Below are positions 9,407-17,392 of a DNA stretch of 28,970 nucleotides, one piece after another (within the stretch, counting starts at the first letter, position 1; each line of letters starts with the position of its first letter). The notes under the pieces were generated by a model. That model was given only the letters and a program-made list of their open reading frames with translations, did not search any database and was not told the origin of the DNA. The DNA comes from DATILI01 sp035476635 (lineage in GTDB: Bacteria > Pseudomonadota > Gammaproteobacteria > Burkholderiales > Burkholderiaceae_C): assembly GCA_035476635.1 (NCBI GenBank), contig DATILI010000173.1:1-28970 (forward strand). The letters run 5' to 3'. The position numbers were made by a program, and so were the translations under genes.

Positions 9407-10470
9407 CGCCAGAGCCAACGCAGGACCCCGCAACCGCGACAGCGCAGCCCGTTTCGCCGACCGCGCCGCAGGTTGCGCCACAGCGCGGCGGGGTGGCGGT
9501 TACCCGCGCCGCGATTTATGCCCTGCTTGTGGTGGCGGGGTTGGCGTTGGCCATCAGCGTTCTGCTGTGGCAAAAACTCTCGGCCATTCAAGAACAACTG
9601 GCACGCCAGACGGCGGACTCCGGTGCCACGGCGGTCGAAGCGCGTGCGCTTGCCAAGCAGGCCCAGGAATTGGCGCGCGAAACGGCGGCACGCCAGGCCG
9701 TTGCCGAAGCCCGTGTCAGCGAAGTGACGCTGCAGCGTACGCAGCTTGAAGAACTCATGCAGAGTTTGTCGCGTTCGCGCGATGAAAACCTGGTGGTCGA
9801 CATCGAGTCCGCGATCCGCCTGGCGCAGCAGCAAGCCCAATTGACCGGCAGCCTGGCGCCGATGCTTGCCGCGCTCAAGACGGCGGACCAGCGTGTGGCC
9901 CGCGCGGCCCAGCCGCGCCTGGCGCCTTTGCAACGCGCGATTGCGCGTGACATCGATCGGATGAAGGCGGCCAGCGTGACCGATACGCCCGGCCTGTTGG
10001 CCAAGCTCGATGACCTGGTACGCCAGGTGGACGATTTGCCGCTGATGAACGCGGTGGCCATGGTGGCGCCTGCGCGTGGCCAAACGGCCAACGAACCACC
10101 CTTGGTGGCTTGGTGGGAGCGCGGCCTGGACCTGGTGCGCAGCGAGGCGCGCAAGCTGCTGCGCGTGAGTCGCATCGAGCAGCCGGAGGCTGTCCTGCTG
10201 TCGCCGGAGCAATCGTTTTTTGTGCGCGAGAACCTGAAACTCAAGCTGGTCAACGCGCGCCTGGGGCTGCTGGCGCGCCAGCTCGAGTCGGCGCGCGCGG
10301 ACCTTGCTTCCGCAAGCGCTGCCTTGAACAAGTACTTCGATCCAGCGTCGCGCAAGACGCAAGCCGCGGCCGGGCTGCTGCAGCAGGTGCAGGGGCAGAT
10401 GAAGGCAGTGGAGTTGCCCAGGGTCGACGAAACCCTGGCCGCCCTGGCCACGGCCGCTGCAGGGCGCTGA
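9403..10470 (+). CDS. hemX: HemX-like membrane protein
   Basis: 355-residue protein of the HemX family found with hemD and hemY; the precise role is unsettled, and it is sometimes annotated as a uroporphyrinogen-III methyltransferase though it lacks that fold. A Pro/Thr/Ala-rich cytoplasmic tail (1-34) is followed by one membrane helix (about 36-56). An Ala/Gln/Glu-rich probable coiled coil (about 57-115) and a helical domain with IESAIRLAQQQAQL and WWERGLDLV segments come next. The start is the ATG at 9403 overlapping the hemD stop; longer in-frame versions would begin inside hemD. hemY begins 6 bp after its stop. Confidence 0.88.
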   Translation: MTPEPTQDPATATAQPVSPTAPQVAPQRGGVAVTRAAIYALLVVAGLALAISVLLWQKLSAIQEQLARQTADSGATAVEARALAKQAQELARETAARQAVAEARVSEVTLQRTQLEELMQSLSRSRDENLVVDIESAIRLAQQQAQLTGSLAPMLAALKTADQRVARAAQPRLAPLQRAIARDIDRMKAASVTDTPGLLAKLDDLVRQVDDLPLMNAVAMVAPARGQTANEPPLVAWWERGLDLVRSEARKLLRVSRIEQPEAVLLSPEQSFFVRENLKLKLVNARLGLLARQLESARADLASASAALNKYFDPASRKTQAAAGLLQQVQGQMKAVELPRVDETLAALATAAAGR

Positions 10471-10476
10471 TCAAAA

Positions 10477-11757
10477 ATGCGTGCTGCTCTCTGGATCCTG
10501 GCGCTGTTCGGCATCGCGGTGGCGATCGCGCTGTTTGCCGGCAACAACCAAGGCACGATCACCGTGTTTTGGCCGCCTTACCGCATCGATCTCTCGCTCA
10601 ACCTCGTGCTGCTGTTGCTGGTGGCCGCCTTTGTCTTCGTGCATCTGGCCTTGCGCGCTTTGGCTGCGCTGTTCTCATTGCCTCGCCAGGCCCGTCGTTG
10701 GCGCGCGCAGCAAAAGGAGCGCGCCATGCATGTGGCGCTGTTCGATGCGCTTTCGCATCTGCTGGCCGGCCGTTTTTTGCGTGCGGCCAAGTCGGCCGAC
10801 ACCGCGCTGCGCCAGGAGAAATCGTTGCGTTCGGCCAGGGAGGCGCCGCCCCACGCCGCTCAATTGCGTACCCTGTCGCATCTGCTGCTGGCTGAAAGTG
10901 CGCAATCCCTGCAAGACAGAACACTACGCGACACCCATCTCCAGCAAGCCCTGGAGCCTCAGCGTTTGCGCGACGCGAATCAGCTTGTGCGCGAGGGCGT
11001 GCAACTGCGTGCCGCGCGTTGGGCACTGGACGACCGCGATGCGGCAGCCGCCCTGCGTTGGCTCGATGAGCTGCCCCAGGGTGCGCAGCGCCGCACACTG
11101 GCGTTGCGGCTGCGCCTGAAAGCCGCGCGTCAGGCGCGCCAGACCCCGCAGGCACTGGAGACCGCGCGCCTGCTGGCCAAGCACCGGGCTTTTTCAGCAG
11201 GTGCGGCGCAAAGCATTGTGCGCGGCCTGGCGCTTGAAATGCTCGGCGGTGCGCATGATCCGGCGCAGTTGCTGCGTGCCTGGAGCCAGTTGGACGAATC
11301 TGAGCGGAAAATGCCCGAGGTTGCGATCCAGGCTGCGCAACGCCTGCTGGCGCTGCAAGGCGATGTGGAACTGGCCCGGCAATGGCTGCTGCCGGTGTGG
11401 GAGCAGATGGTCGCGCAGAGCAACGCCTGGCCAGACAGCCAACGCATTCGCCTCATCCGTACGCTGGAGTCAGGGTTCGACATGTTGTCCACGACATCGG
11501 ACAACCAGTGGCTGACCCGTATCGAGACCGCGCAGCAGCGCAATCCGCGCGATGCCAACCTGCAGTACCTGGCCGGCATGGTGTGCCTGCGGCACCAGTT
11601 ATGGGGCAAGGCGCAGCAACTGCTGTCGCAGTCTGTTCACGGGCTGCAGGACAACGGCTTGTATCGCAATGCCTGGCGTGCGTTGGCGCAGTTGGCGGAA
11701 GAGCGCGATGACGCTGCCGCGGCTGCCAATGCATGGAAGCAGGCAGCGGGTACTTGA
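10477..11757 (+). CDS. hemY: HemY-like inner-membrane protein with TPR-like repeats
   Basis: 426-residue HemY_N-family protein, the usual last gene of hemCDXY. Two N-terminal hydrophobic helices (about 5-22 and 38-64) flank a short NNQGTITVFWPPYRIDLSLN loop, the hallmark of HemY_N. The rest is a long helical region with TPR-like spacing (for example LQYLAGMVCLRHQLWGKAQQLL near the C-terminus). It is probably a membrane-anchored scaffold; this gamma/betaproteobacterial HemY is not the Bacillus protoporphyrinogen oxidase of the same name. It is followed by a strong terminator. Confidence 0.9.
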   Translation: MRAALWILALFGIAVAIALFAGNNQGTITVFWPPYRIDLSLNLVLLLLVAAFVFVHLALRALAALFSLPRQARRWRAQQKERAMHVALFDALSHLLAGRFLRAAKSADTALRQEKSLRSAREAPPHAAQLRTLSHLLLAESAQSLQDRTLRDTHLQQALEPQRLRDANQLVREGVQLRAARWALDDRDAAAALRWLDELPQGAQRRTLALRLRLKAARQARQTPQALETARLLAKHRAFSAGAAQSIVRGLALEMLGGAHDPAQLLRAWSQLDESERKMPEVAIQAAQRLLALQGDVELARQWLLPVWEQMVAQSNAWPDSQRIRLIRTLESGFDMLSTTSDNQWLTRIETAQQRNPRDANLQYLAGMVCLRHQLWGKAQQLLSQSVHGLQDNGLYRNAWRALAQLAEERDDAAAAANAWKQAAGT

Positions 11758-11772
11758 AGCGAATCCAGAAAT

Positions 11773-11802
11773 GAAAAAGACGCGCCACGGCGCGTCTTTT
11801 TC
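11773..11802. terminator. Bidirectional intrinsic terminator between hemY and rne
   Basis: A perfect inverted repeat pairs GAAAAAGACGCGCC (11773-11786) with GGCGCGTCTTTTTC (11789-11802). The stem is GC-rich at the core and flanked by A and T tracts, so it has a U-tail in both directions. It lies 15 bp after hemY and 16 bp after the rne stop on the opposite strand, and would serve both convergent transcripts. Confidence 0.9.
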
Positions 11803-11818
11803 GTTGATTGGACCAGCC

Positions 11819-14800
11819 TTAGAATGGCAGGCTCAGGTTGCGCAGATCACGCCGCGTTTCGACAAGGATCAACGGACCCTCATCCAGCACCACAGGCGCA
11901 GGCCGGTCGCGCGGCACATGCACCGCTTGCGGCTCGGCCGCGATGGCGGCGCGTACCGCTGCAATCTTGTCGGCATCCGAATTGACCCAGGTCAATCCCG
12001 AACTCGTCGCGACTTGTGCCAGTTCATCCATCGGCAGCGCAAACGGCTGGACCTTGGGCAGGCCGGCAGGGGCAGGAGCAGAGGCAAGAGTGGTCGGTCG
12101 GGCTGCGGGTGCTTCGGCGGCAGCAGGCGCTGCCTGGCGGGCTGCGCTCGGTGCCGAGACTTCTTGCGCCAAGGCCTGGTTCACCGAATTATCGGATGGG
12201 GCACTGGGCGCAGCGTCCGTGGGTGCAGCTTCTTCCCGGGGCGCACGCTCGCCGCGTTCCTTGCGGTCACGGCCGTAGCGGTCGCGCGAGCGGCGGTCCC
12301 GGCGATCGTCGCCTTCGGGCCGGTCAGCGCGCTCTTCGCGCACCGGGCGGGTGGCGCTGTCTTGCGCTGCGCCATCTGGTTGCTCGCCGGCTTGCAGGTT
12401 GTCACGGGTGTCCGCGGCAGCCGAAACGGAAGCCGCCGCAATCGCGGTGCTTGCGGCCGCAGCCGCGCTGGCTACCAGGTTTTCGGTGGTGCCAGCGGTT
12501 TCCTCGGTGCTGCGCGGGCCGCGTTCGTTGCGCCCACGCTCACCGCCGCGTTCACTACGTTCACCACGCTCGCCTCGTTCACCGCGCTCGCGACGGCCCT
12601 CGCCGCCGCGGCCGCGCGGTGCGCGGTCTTGGCGCTGTTGCTGTTCGCCACTTTGGGCATCGGGGCCCGCAGCCTCCGGGTTGGTTGGGGTGCCGGCTGC
12701 GGCGTTGTCCAAGGCGTTGGGTTTGTCGCTTCCGTCAAAGCGGCCACGTTCGCGTTGACCCGGGCGTTCGCCGCCACGGCCCTCGCGGTCGCCGCGTTCG
12801 TTGCGTCGCGGCTCGCCGTCACGGTTGCCCCGGCCTTCGGGGTTGCGCGGCTGTTGGCCGTCAATGGGCTCCGGTCGTGCATCCGCACGGGGGGCCTCGC
12901 CGCGCGGTTCACCGCGGCGGCCACGGCCGTCCCGGCCACCGCGGCCTTGTCCTTCGCCGTCGCGCCCGCCTTGGCCCTCACCGTCGCGCCCGCCGCGGCC
13001 GCCGCGGCGTCCACGGCCTTGGCCTTCACCGTCGCGTCCACTGCGGCCCTCGCCATCCCGGCCGCCGCGGCCTTCGCGTTTTTCTTCTTTCTTGATTTCC
13101 GCCACGGCAGCGGGAGCAGGCGCGGGGGCCGCAACCGGCTTGGCGCCGAACAAGCCCTTGATCCAGCCGAAGAAACCTGTTTCCGCCGGGACCGGCGCCG
13201 CCACAGGCGGAGCCGGCATGGGTTTGGCAGCCTGGGGCTTGACCGGCTCGGGCTTGGGCACTGCGATCGGAGCAGGTGCGTCGGGCAACACACCCTTGAT
13301 CACCGGTGTTTGCTTGTTGGTGGGCTCTTGCGAGCGGCGCGTGACCGAGGTCGGATCTTCCATCTCTTCGGCCATCTTGTAGCTGGCCTCGATGTTGTCC
13401 AGGCGCGGGTCGTCGTGCTTCAGGCGTTCGAGCTTGTAGTTGGGCGTTTCGAGTGTCTTGTTGGGAACCATCAGCACGTTGATGCGCTGCTTGAGTTCGA
13501 TCTTGGCGATTTCGGTACGCTTTTCGTTCAGCAGGAACGAGGCCACTTCAACCGGCACCTGGCACAGCACGGAGGCTGTGTTGTCCTTCATGGACTCTTC
13601 CTGGATGATGCGCAGGATCTGCAGTGCCGAGCTTTCGGTGTCGCGTATATGGCCCGAGCCGCCGCAACGCGGGCAGGGGATCGAGGCGCCTTCGCTCAAG
13701 GCAGGGCGCAGGCGCTGCCGGCTCATTTCCATCAGGCCGAATTTGCTGATGGTACCGAACTGCACGCGCGCGCGGTCTTGCCGCAGGGCGTCGCGCAGGC
13801 GGTTTTCCACCTCGCGGCGGTTGCGGCTTTCTTCCATGTCGATGAAGTCGATCACGATCAGGCCGCCCAGGTCGCGCAGGCGCATCTGGCGGGCCACTTC
13901 GTCGGCAGCTTCCAGGTTGGTGCGCGTGGCGGTTTCCTCGATGTCACCGCCCTTGATGGCGCGCGCGGAGTTCACGTCCACCGAGACCAAGGCTTCGGTG
14001 TGGTCGATGACGATGGCGCCGCCGCTGGGCAGTTGCACGGTGCGGGCGTAGGCAGATTCGATCTGGTGTTCGATCTGGAAGCGGGAGAACAGCGGCGCGT
14101 CGTCGCGATAGCGCTTCACGCGGGCGGCGTGTTCCGGCATCACGTGGGCCATGAACTGCTGGGCCTGGTCGTAGATGTCGTCGGTGTCGATCAGGATGTC
14201 GCCGATGTCGTTGTTGAAGTAGTCGCGGATCGCGCGGATCACGAGGCTCGATTCCTGGTAGATCAGGAAGGCGCCCTTGCCGCCCTTGGTCGCGCCGTCG
14301 ATTGCGTTCCACAGCTTGAGCAGGTAGTTCAGGTCCCACTGGAGTTCGGGCGCGCTGCGGCCAATGCCGGCGGTGCGCGCGATGATGGACATGCCGTTGG
14401 GGTATTCCAACTGGTCCATCGCTTCCTTGAGCTCGGCCCGGTCGTCGCCTTCGATGCGGCGCGAGACGCCACCGCCGCGCGGGTTGTTGGGCATCAGCAC
14501 GACATAGCGGCCGGCCAGCGAAACGAAGGTGGTCAGTGCCGCGCCTTTGTTGCCGCGCTCTTCCTTTTCCACCTGGACCAGCAGTTCCTGGCCTTCCTTG
14601 ATGACATCGTTGATGCGCGCCTGGCTGACCGGCACGCCTTGCGCGAAGTATTGCTTGGAGATTTCCTTGAAGGGGAGGAAGCCGTGGCGGTCTTCGCCGT
14701 AATCGACGAAACAGGCTTCCAGCGAAGGCTCGACGCGGGTAACGACCGCCTTGTAGATATTGCCCTTGCGCTGTTCGCGTCCTTCGATTTCGATTTCATA

Positions 14801-14878
14801 GTCGAGCAGCTTTTGCCCGTCGACGATGGCCAGGCGGCGTTCTTCGGCCTGCGTGGCATTGATCAGCATCCGTTTCAT
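11819..14878 (-). CDS. rne: Ribonuclease E
   Basis: Essential endoribonuclease for mRNA decay and rRNA/tRNA maturation, core of the degradosome. The 1019-residue protein starts MKRMLINATQAEERRLAIVDG and has an S1 RNA-binding domain (about 37-118). The DNase-I-like catalytic site uses the aspartates of VSVDVNSAR and LIVIDFIDM. The Zn-link is CPRCGGSG (C402, C405), almost the position in E. coli. After about residue 510 it becomes a disordered, Pro/Ala-, then Arg/Gly/Asp/Glu-rich scaffold with GRDGEGQG-type (about 598-646) and RGERGE-type (about 760-790) repeats, ending in a conserved-looking C-terminal segment with FALPMDELAQVA. An AAAGGAA ribosome-binding site precedes the ATG at 14878. Confidence 0.97.
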   Translation of the reverse strand: MKRMLINATQAEERRLAIVDGQKLLDYEIEIEGREQRKGNIYKAVVTRVEPSLEACFVDYGEDRHGFLPFKEISKQYFAQGVPVSQARINDVIKEGQELLVQVEKEERGNKGAALTTFVSLAGRYVVLMPNNPRGGGVSRRIEGDDRAELKEAMDQLEYPNGMSIIARTAGIGRSAPELQWDLNYLLKLWNAIDGATKGGKGAFLIYQESSLVIRAIRDYFNNDIGDILIDTDDIYDQAQQFMAHVMPEHAARVKRYRDDAPLFSRFQIEHQIESAYARTVQLPSGGAIVIDHTEALVSVDVNSARAIKGGDIEETATRTNLEAADEVARQMRLRDLGGLIVIDFIDMEESRNRREVENRLRDALRQDRARVQFGTISKFGLMEMSRQRLRPALSEGASIPCPRCGGSGHIRDTESSALQILRIIQEESMKDNTASVLCQVPVEVASFLLNEKRTEIAKIELKQRINVLMVPNKTLETPNYKLERLKHDDPRLDNIEASYKMAEEMEDPTSVTRRSQEPTNKQTPVIKGVLPDAPAPIAVPKPEPVKPQAAKPMPAPPVAAPVPAETGFFGWIKGLFGAKPVAAPAPAPAAVAEIKKEEKREGRGGRDGEGRSGRDGEGQGRGRRGGRGGRDGEGQGGRDGEGQGRGGRDGRGRRGEPRGEAPRADARPEPIDGQQPRNPEGRGNRDGEPRRNERGDREGRGGERPGQRERGRFDGSDKPNALDNAAAGTPTNPEAAGPDAQSGEQQQRQDRAPRGRGGEGRRERGERGERGERSERGGERGRNERGPRSTEETAGTTENLVASAAAAASTAIAAASVSAAADTRDNLQAGEQPDGAAQDSATRPVREERADRPEGDDRRDRRSRDRYGRDRKERGERAPREEAAPTDAAPSAPSDNSVNQALAQEVSAPSAARQAAPAAAEAPAARPTTLASAPAPAGLPKVQPFALPMDELAQVATSSGLTWVNSDADKIAAVRAAIAAEPQAVHVPRDRPAPVVLDEGPLILVETRRDLRNLSLPF
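12940..13082 (-). repeat. Degenerate tandem repeats coding Gly-Arg-Asp-Gly-Glu units in rne
   Basis: The rne scaffold carries imperfect repeats of an 18-24-bp unit encoding GRDGEGQG, GGRDGEG and RGGRDGRG variants, with two near-identical copies of GGRDGEGQG. The codons differ slightly between copies, so it is an old, diverging array. Such arrays can expand or contract by slippage, and the length of the RNA/protein-binding scaffold may vary between strains. A second, shorter RGE array lies near 12515-12600. Confidence 0.7.
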
Positions 14879-15387
14879 GATGCGTTCCTTTTATAGTCAA
14901 AACACTACATGCCCTAGGGGGCAAACGATGCCGGAACTGACGCTTTGAAACGAAGGGAATTGCCGTGAAAGCCTGCGACTTGCCTGATATCTAGATCAGG
15001 AGCCGGGGCGGGGGCGCGTGGATGAGGGCGAGGGGGAGAGGATGTTGGCCCGCTACCAAAAGAGTAGGGGTTCGGTCCCGAAAGGCCGGGACGCGGCGCC
15101 GCTTCATGCCAAATAGCGGGGCCAAAAGCCACCGCAAGCAGGTATGAATCAGCACCAGCAACACAAAGTTTCTCGCTTCGATCCGTTCACAAGCGGGTGG
15201 CTTGCAAACTGGTATTCCGTATCAGTGTTTCAAGAGCGTCGGGTCAGCCGAATCTTCTGCATGCCAGCGCAAGCTTTGGCTTGCGATTTGCCTGCTAAAC
15301 AATCCGGTGGCATCGACCTTCCAGCGCGGGCGCGGTGGGTGTGTGGACTAAACTCCAGACAAATCAACCACTTACAGCGTCACGCTA
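14879..15387. other. 509-bp divergent rne/rluC intergenic region with structured rne leader
   Basis: No credible gene is visible here. On the minus strand a weak promoter candidate TTGCGG-N16-TATTTG (15137 to 15110) would give an rne leader of about 225 nt. Within that leader are a hairpin with 6-bp stem GTCCCG/CGGGAC (15076-15093), a second with arms CCTGAT/ATCAGG (14983-15000), and between them a very pyrimidine-rich stretch on the rne strand. Nearer rluC is a 7-bp hairpin CGCAAGC-TTTG-GCTTGCG (15268-15285). I find no clear rluC promoter; TTGGCT-N16-AACAAT around 15276-15303 is only a weak candidate. Confidence 0.5.
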
Positions 15388-16371
15388 GTGAAACACATTA
15401 TAGGGGCCAATGCCGCGCCCGCAACGCCCCAGGCCAAACTAGTCGAGGTGGATGACGACTCCGCAGGCCAGCGCCTGGACAACTTTCTCATCCGCCAGCT
15501 CAAGGGCGTGCCGAAAACCCATGTCTACCGGATCATCCGCAGCGGGGAAGTCCGGGTGAACAAGGGTCGTGCTGCCGCGGATACCCGGGTGCAAGCTGGG
15601 GACGTGGTGCGCCTGCCGCCAGTCCGCACTTCGGAAAAGGCCCAGGAGAAACTGGAAAAGCCGGCACCGGCGCGCGAGTTTCCGATTTTGCTGGAGGACG
15701 ATTGCATGATCGCCATCGACAAGCCGGCCGGGGTCGCGGTGCATGGGGGCAGCGGCGTGAGTTTCGGCGTGATCGAGCAGTTGCGCCAGGCCAGGCCGCA
15801 GGCGAAATTCCTGGAACTGGTTCACCGCCTGGACCGCGAGACCTCGGGCATTCTGCTCGTGGCCAAGAAGCGCTCGGCCCTGACACACCTGCAAGACCAA
15901 TTTCGCGAGCGCGAAACCGGCAAAACCTACCTCGCGCTGGTGACTGGCTCCTGGCCGGCCAACAAGAAGGTGATCGACCAGCCGTTGCACAAGTACCTGC
16001 AAGCCGATGGCGAACGTCGGGTCAAGGTCGTTTCGCAGGACGACCCGGACGGGATGCGCTCTATCACCTTGGTGAAAGTGGCCCAAAAGCTGGACGGCTT
16101 CACCTTGCTGGAGGTCACCATCAAGACCGGCCGCACGCACCAGATTCGAGTGCACCTGGCTTCGGCTGGCCATCCAATTGCCGGGGACGACAAATATGGC
16201 GACTTCGAACTGAACAAAACCTTGCAAAAGCGGGGTCTCAAGCGCATGTTCCTGCATGCGTGGCGGTTACAGTTCCAGCACCCTGTCGTCGCCGAGCGCA
16301 TCGAATTGCGCGCGGACCTGCCTCCTGAACTCCAAGCCTTTGTCAGCCATGTCACGCCCTCGCCAATATGA
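15388..16371 (+). CDS. rluC: 23S rRNA pseudouridine synthase, RluC/RluD family
   Basis: 327-residue rRNA modification enzyme. An N-terminal S4 RNA-binding domain (about 28-85, with GQRLDNFLIRQLKGVPKTHVYRIIRSGEVRVN) precedes the RluA-family catalytic domain, with catalytic D149 in VHRLDRETSGILLVAKK and the KTGRTHQIRVHLASAGHPIAGDDKYG motif. RluC modifies U955, U2504 and U2580 of 23S rRNA in E. coli. Divergence from rne, as in E. coli, favours RluC over RluD. The start is GTG at 15388, directly before KHIIGANAA; no ATG is suitably placed. The end overlaps the next gene by 23 bp. Confidence 0.94.
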   Translation: MKHIIGANAAPATPQAKLVEVDDDSAGQRLDNFLIRQLKGVPKTHVYRIIRSGEVRVNKGRAAADTRVQAGDVVRLPPVRTSEKAQEKLEKPAPAREFPILLEDDCMIAIDKPAGVAVHGGSGVSFGVIEQLRQARPQAKFLELVHRLDRETSGILLVAKKRSALTHLQDQFRERETGKTYLALVTGSWPANKKVIDQPLHKYLQADGERRVKVVSQDDPDGMRSITLVKVAQKLDGFTLLEVTIKTGRTHQIRVHLASAGHPIAGDDKYGDFELNKTLQKRGLKRMFLHAWRLQFQHPVVAERIELRADLPPELQAFVSHVTPSPI

Positions 16372-17011
16372 CCTTATTGCCTTTGACTGGGACGGCACGC
16401 TGTTTGATTCCACCAAGATCATCACGCGCTGCATCCAGGCCGCCGTGCGCGACGTGGGTGGCACGGTGCCCAGCGACAAGGATGCCTCGTTCGTGATCGG
16501 CATGGCGCTGATGGAGGCGCTGGCGCACGCTGCGCCCGATGTTCCCCCGCAGAAGTATCCCGAATTGGGCGCCCGCTATCGCCACCACTACATGGTGCAC
16601 CAGAACGACATCGTTCTGTTCGACGGCGTGTTGCCGCTGCTGGCCGAGCTCAAGGCGCGGCACCATTGGCTGGCCGTGGCCACCGGCAAGTCGCGCCGCG
16701 GCCTGGACGAAGCGCTTCAGATCGCGGAACTCAAAAGCGTGTTCGACGGTTCGCGCACTGCCGACGAAACCGCGGGCAAGCCACACCCACGCATGTTGCA
16801 GGAATTGATGGGCGAATTTGGCGTCCAGCCGCAACGTACGCTGATGATCGGCGACACCACCCACGATTTGCAAATGGCATTGAACGCGGGGTGTGACAGC
16901 ATCGGGGTCAGCTATGGGGCGCACGAGCCCGATGATTTTCATGTGCTGAAGCCACGCCTCGTGGCGCACTCGGTACGCGAATTGCATGACTGGCTTTTGC
17001 AAAATGCCTGA
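16349..17011 (+). CDS. HAD-family phosphatase (Gph-like)
   Basis: 220-residue haloacid-dehalogenase-family hydrolase. Motif I is FDWDGTLFDS with nucleophile D13 and acid/base D15; motif II is in LAVATGKSRRGL; the lysine motif is in GKPHPRML; motif IV is MIGDTTHDLQMALNAG. The helical cap between motifs I and II resembles phosphoglycolate phosphatase (Gph) and related sugar- or nucleotide-phosphate phosphatases; the substrate cannot be assigned. The ATG at 16349 puts motif I at the normal distance from the N-terminus and overlaps rluC by 23 bp, suggesting coupled translation. The Rieske gene begins within 15 bp. Confidence 0.9.
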   Translation: MSRPRQYDLIAFDWDGTLFDSTKIITRCIQAAVRDVGGTVPSDKDASFVIGMALMEALAHAAPDVPPQKYPELGARYRHHYMVHQNDIVLFDGVLPLLAELKARHHWLAVATGKSRRGLDEALQIAELKSVFDGSRTADETAGKPHPRMLQELMGEFGVQPQRTLMIGDTTHDLQMALNAGCDSIGVSYGAHEPDDFHVLKPRLVAHSVRELHDWLLQNA

Positions 17012-17025
17012 CCTTGCCTGAGTCC

Positions 17026-17391
17026 ATGCTTCAGACTATTCCACTTTGCAGTGCGCGTGACCTGGTGGACGGCGGGCCGGCTGTGCCATTCGACGTGATC
17101 TACCACAGCCAGACCTGCCGGGCTTTTGCCATTCGCTACCAAGGCAAGGTGCACGCCTACCTGAACCGCTGCAGCCATGTGGCCATGGAGCTGGATTACC
17201 AGCCCAATCGGATTTTTGACGACACCGGCCACTGGCTGCTGTGCGCCACGCATGGTGCAGCCTATCGCCCGGATACCGGCACCTGCGGGGGTGGTCCTTG
17301 CCGCGGCGGCCTGGTCAAGATAGCCCTTAGCGAAGATGACGGTGTAGTGCACTGGCATACTGCGCATAACCTTCAACCTGTTGAGTTCTGA
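17026..17391 (+). CDS. Small Rieske [2Fe-2S] protein
   Basis: 121-residue single-domain Rieske ferredoxin-like protein. Cluster ligands are C49-x-H51 (NRCSHVAME) and C73-x-x-H76 (LLCATHGA). There is no membrane helix and no fused oxygenase domain, so it is a soluble electron carrier or an assimilatory/biphenyl-type ferredoxin relative. The segment TGTCGGGPCRGG follows the second ligand pair and adds two further cysteines. ATG 17026 is preferred; a TTG at 17014 would add four residues. It sits in a tight cluster with the HAD phosphatase and the SppA peptidase; partner and substrate are unknown. Confidence 0.9.
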   Translation: MLQTIPLCSARDLVDGGPAVPFDVIYHSQTCRAFAIRYQGKVHAYLNRCSHVAMELDYQPNRIFDDTGHWLLCATHGAAYRPDTGTCGGGPCRGGLVKIALSEDDGVVHWHTAHNLQPVEF

Positions 17392-17392
17392 G

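Noticed and set aside
11552..14896. Open reading frame of over 1100 codons antisense to rne
   Set aside because: It follows from the GC-rich, repeat-rich codons of rne. Its translation is low-complexity Ala/Val/Phe/Arg text with no domain, whereas the minus strand encodes a full RNase E.
15060..15100. GGTTCG-containing stretch as a tRNA T-arm
   Set aside because: No acceptor, D-arm or anticodon arm can be folded around it, and the T-stem does not pair.
15268..15285. CGCAAGC-TTTG-GCTTGCG hairpin as a terminator
   Set aside because: There is no transcript that should end there and no T-tract follows; it is kept only as structure in the rne/rluC gap.
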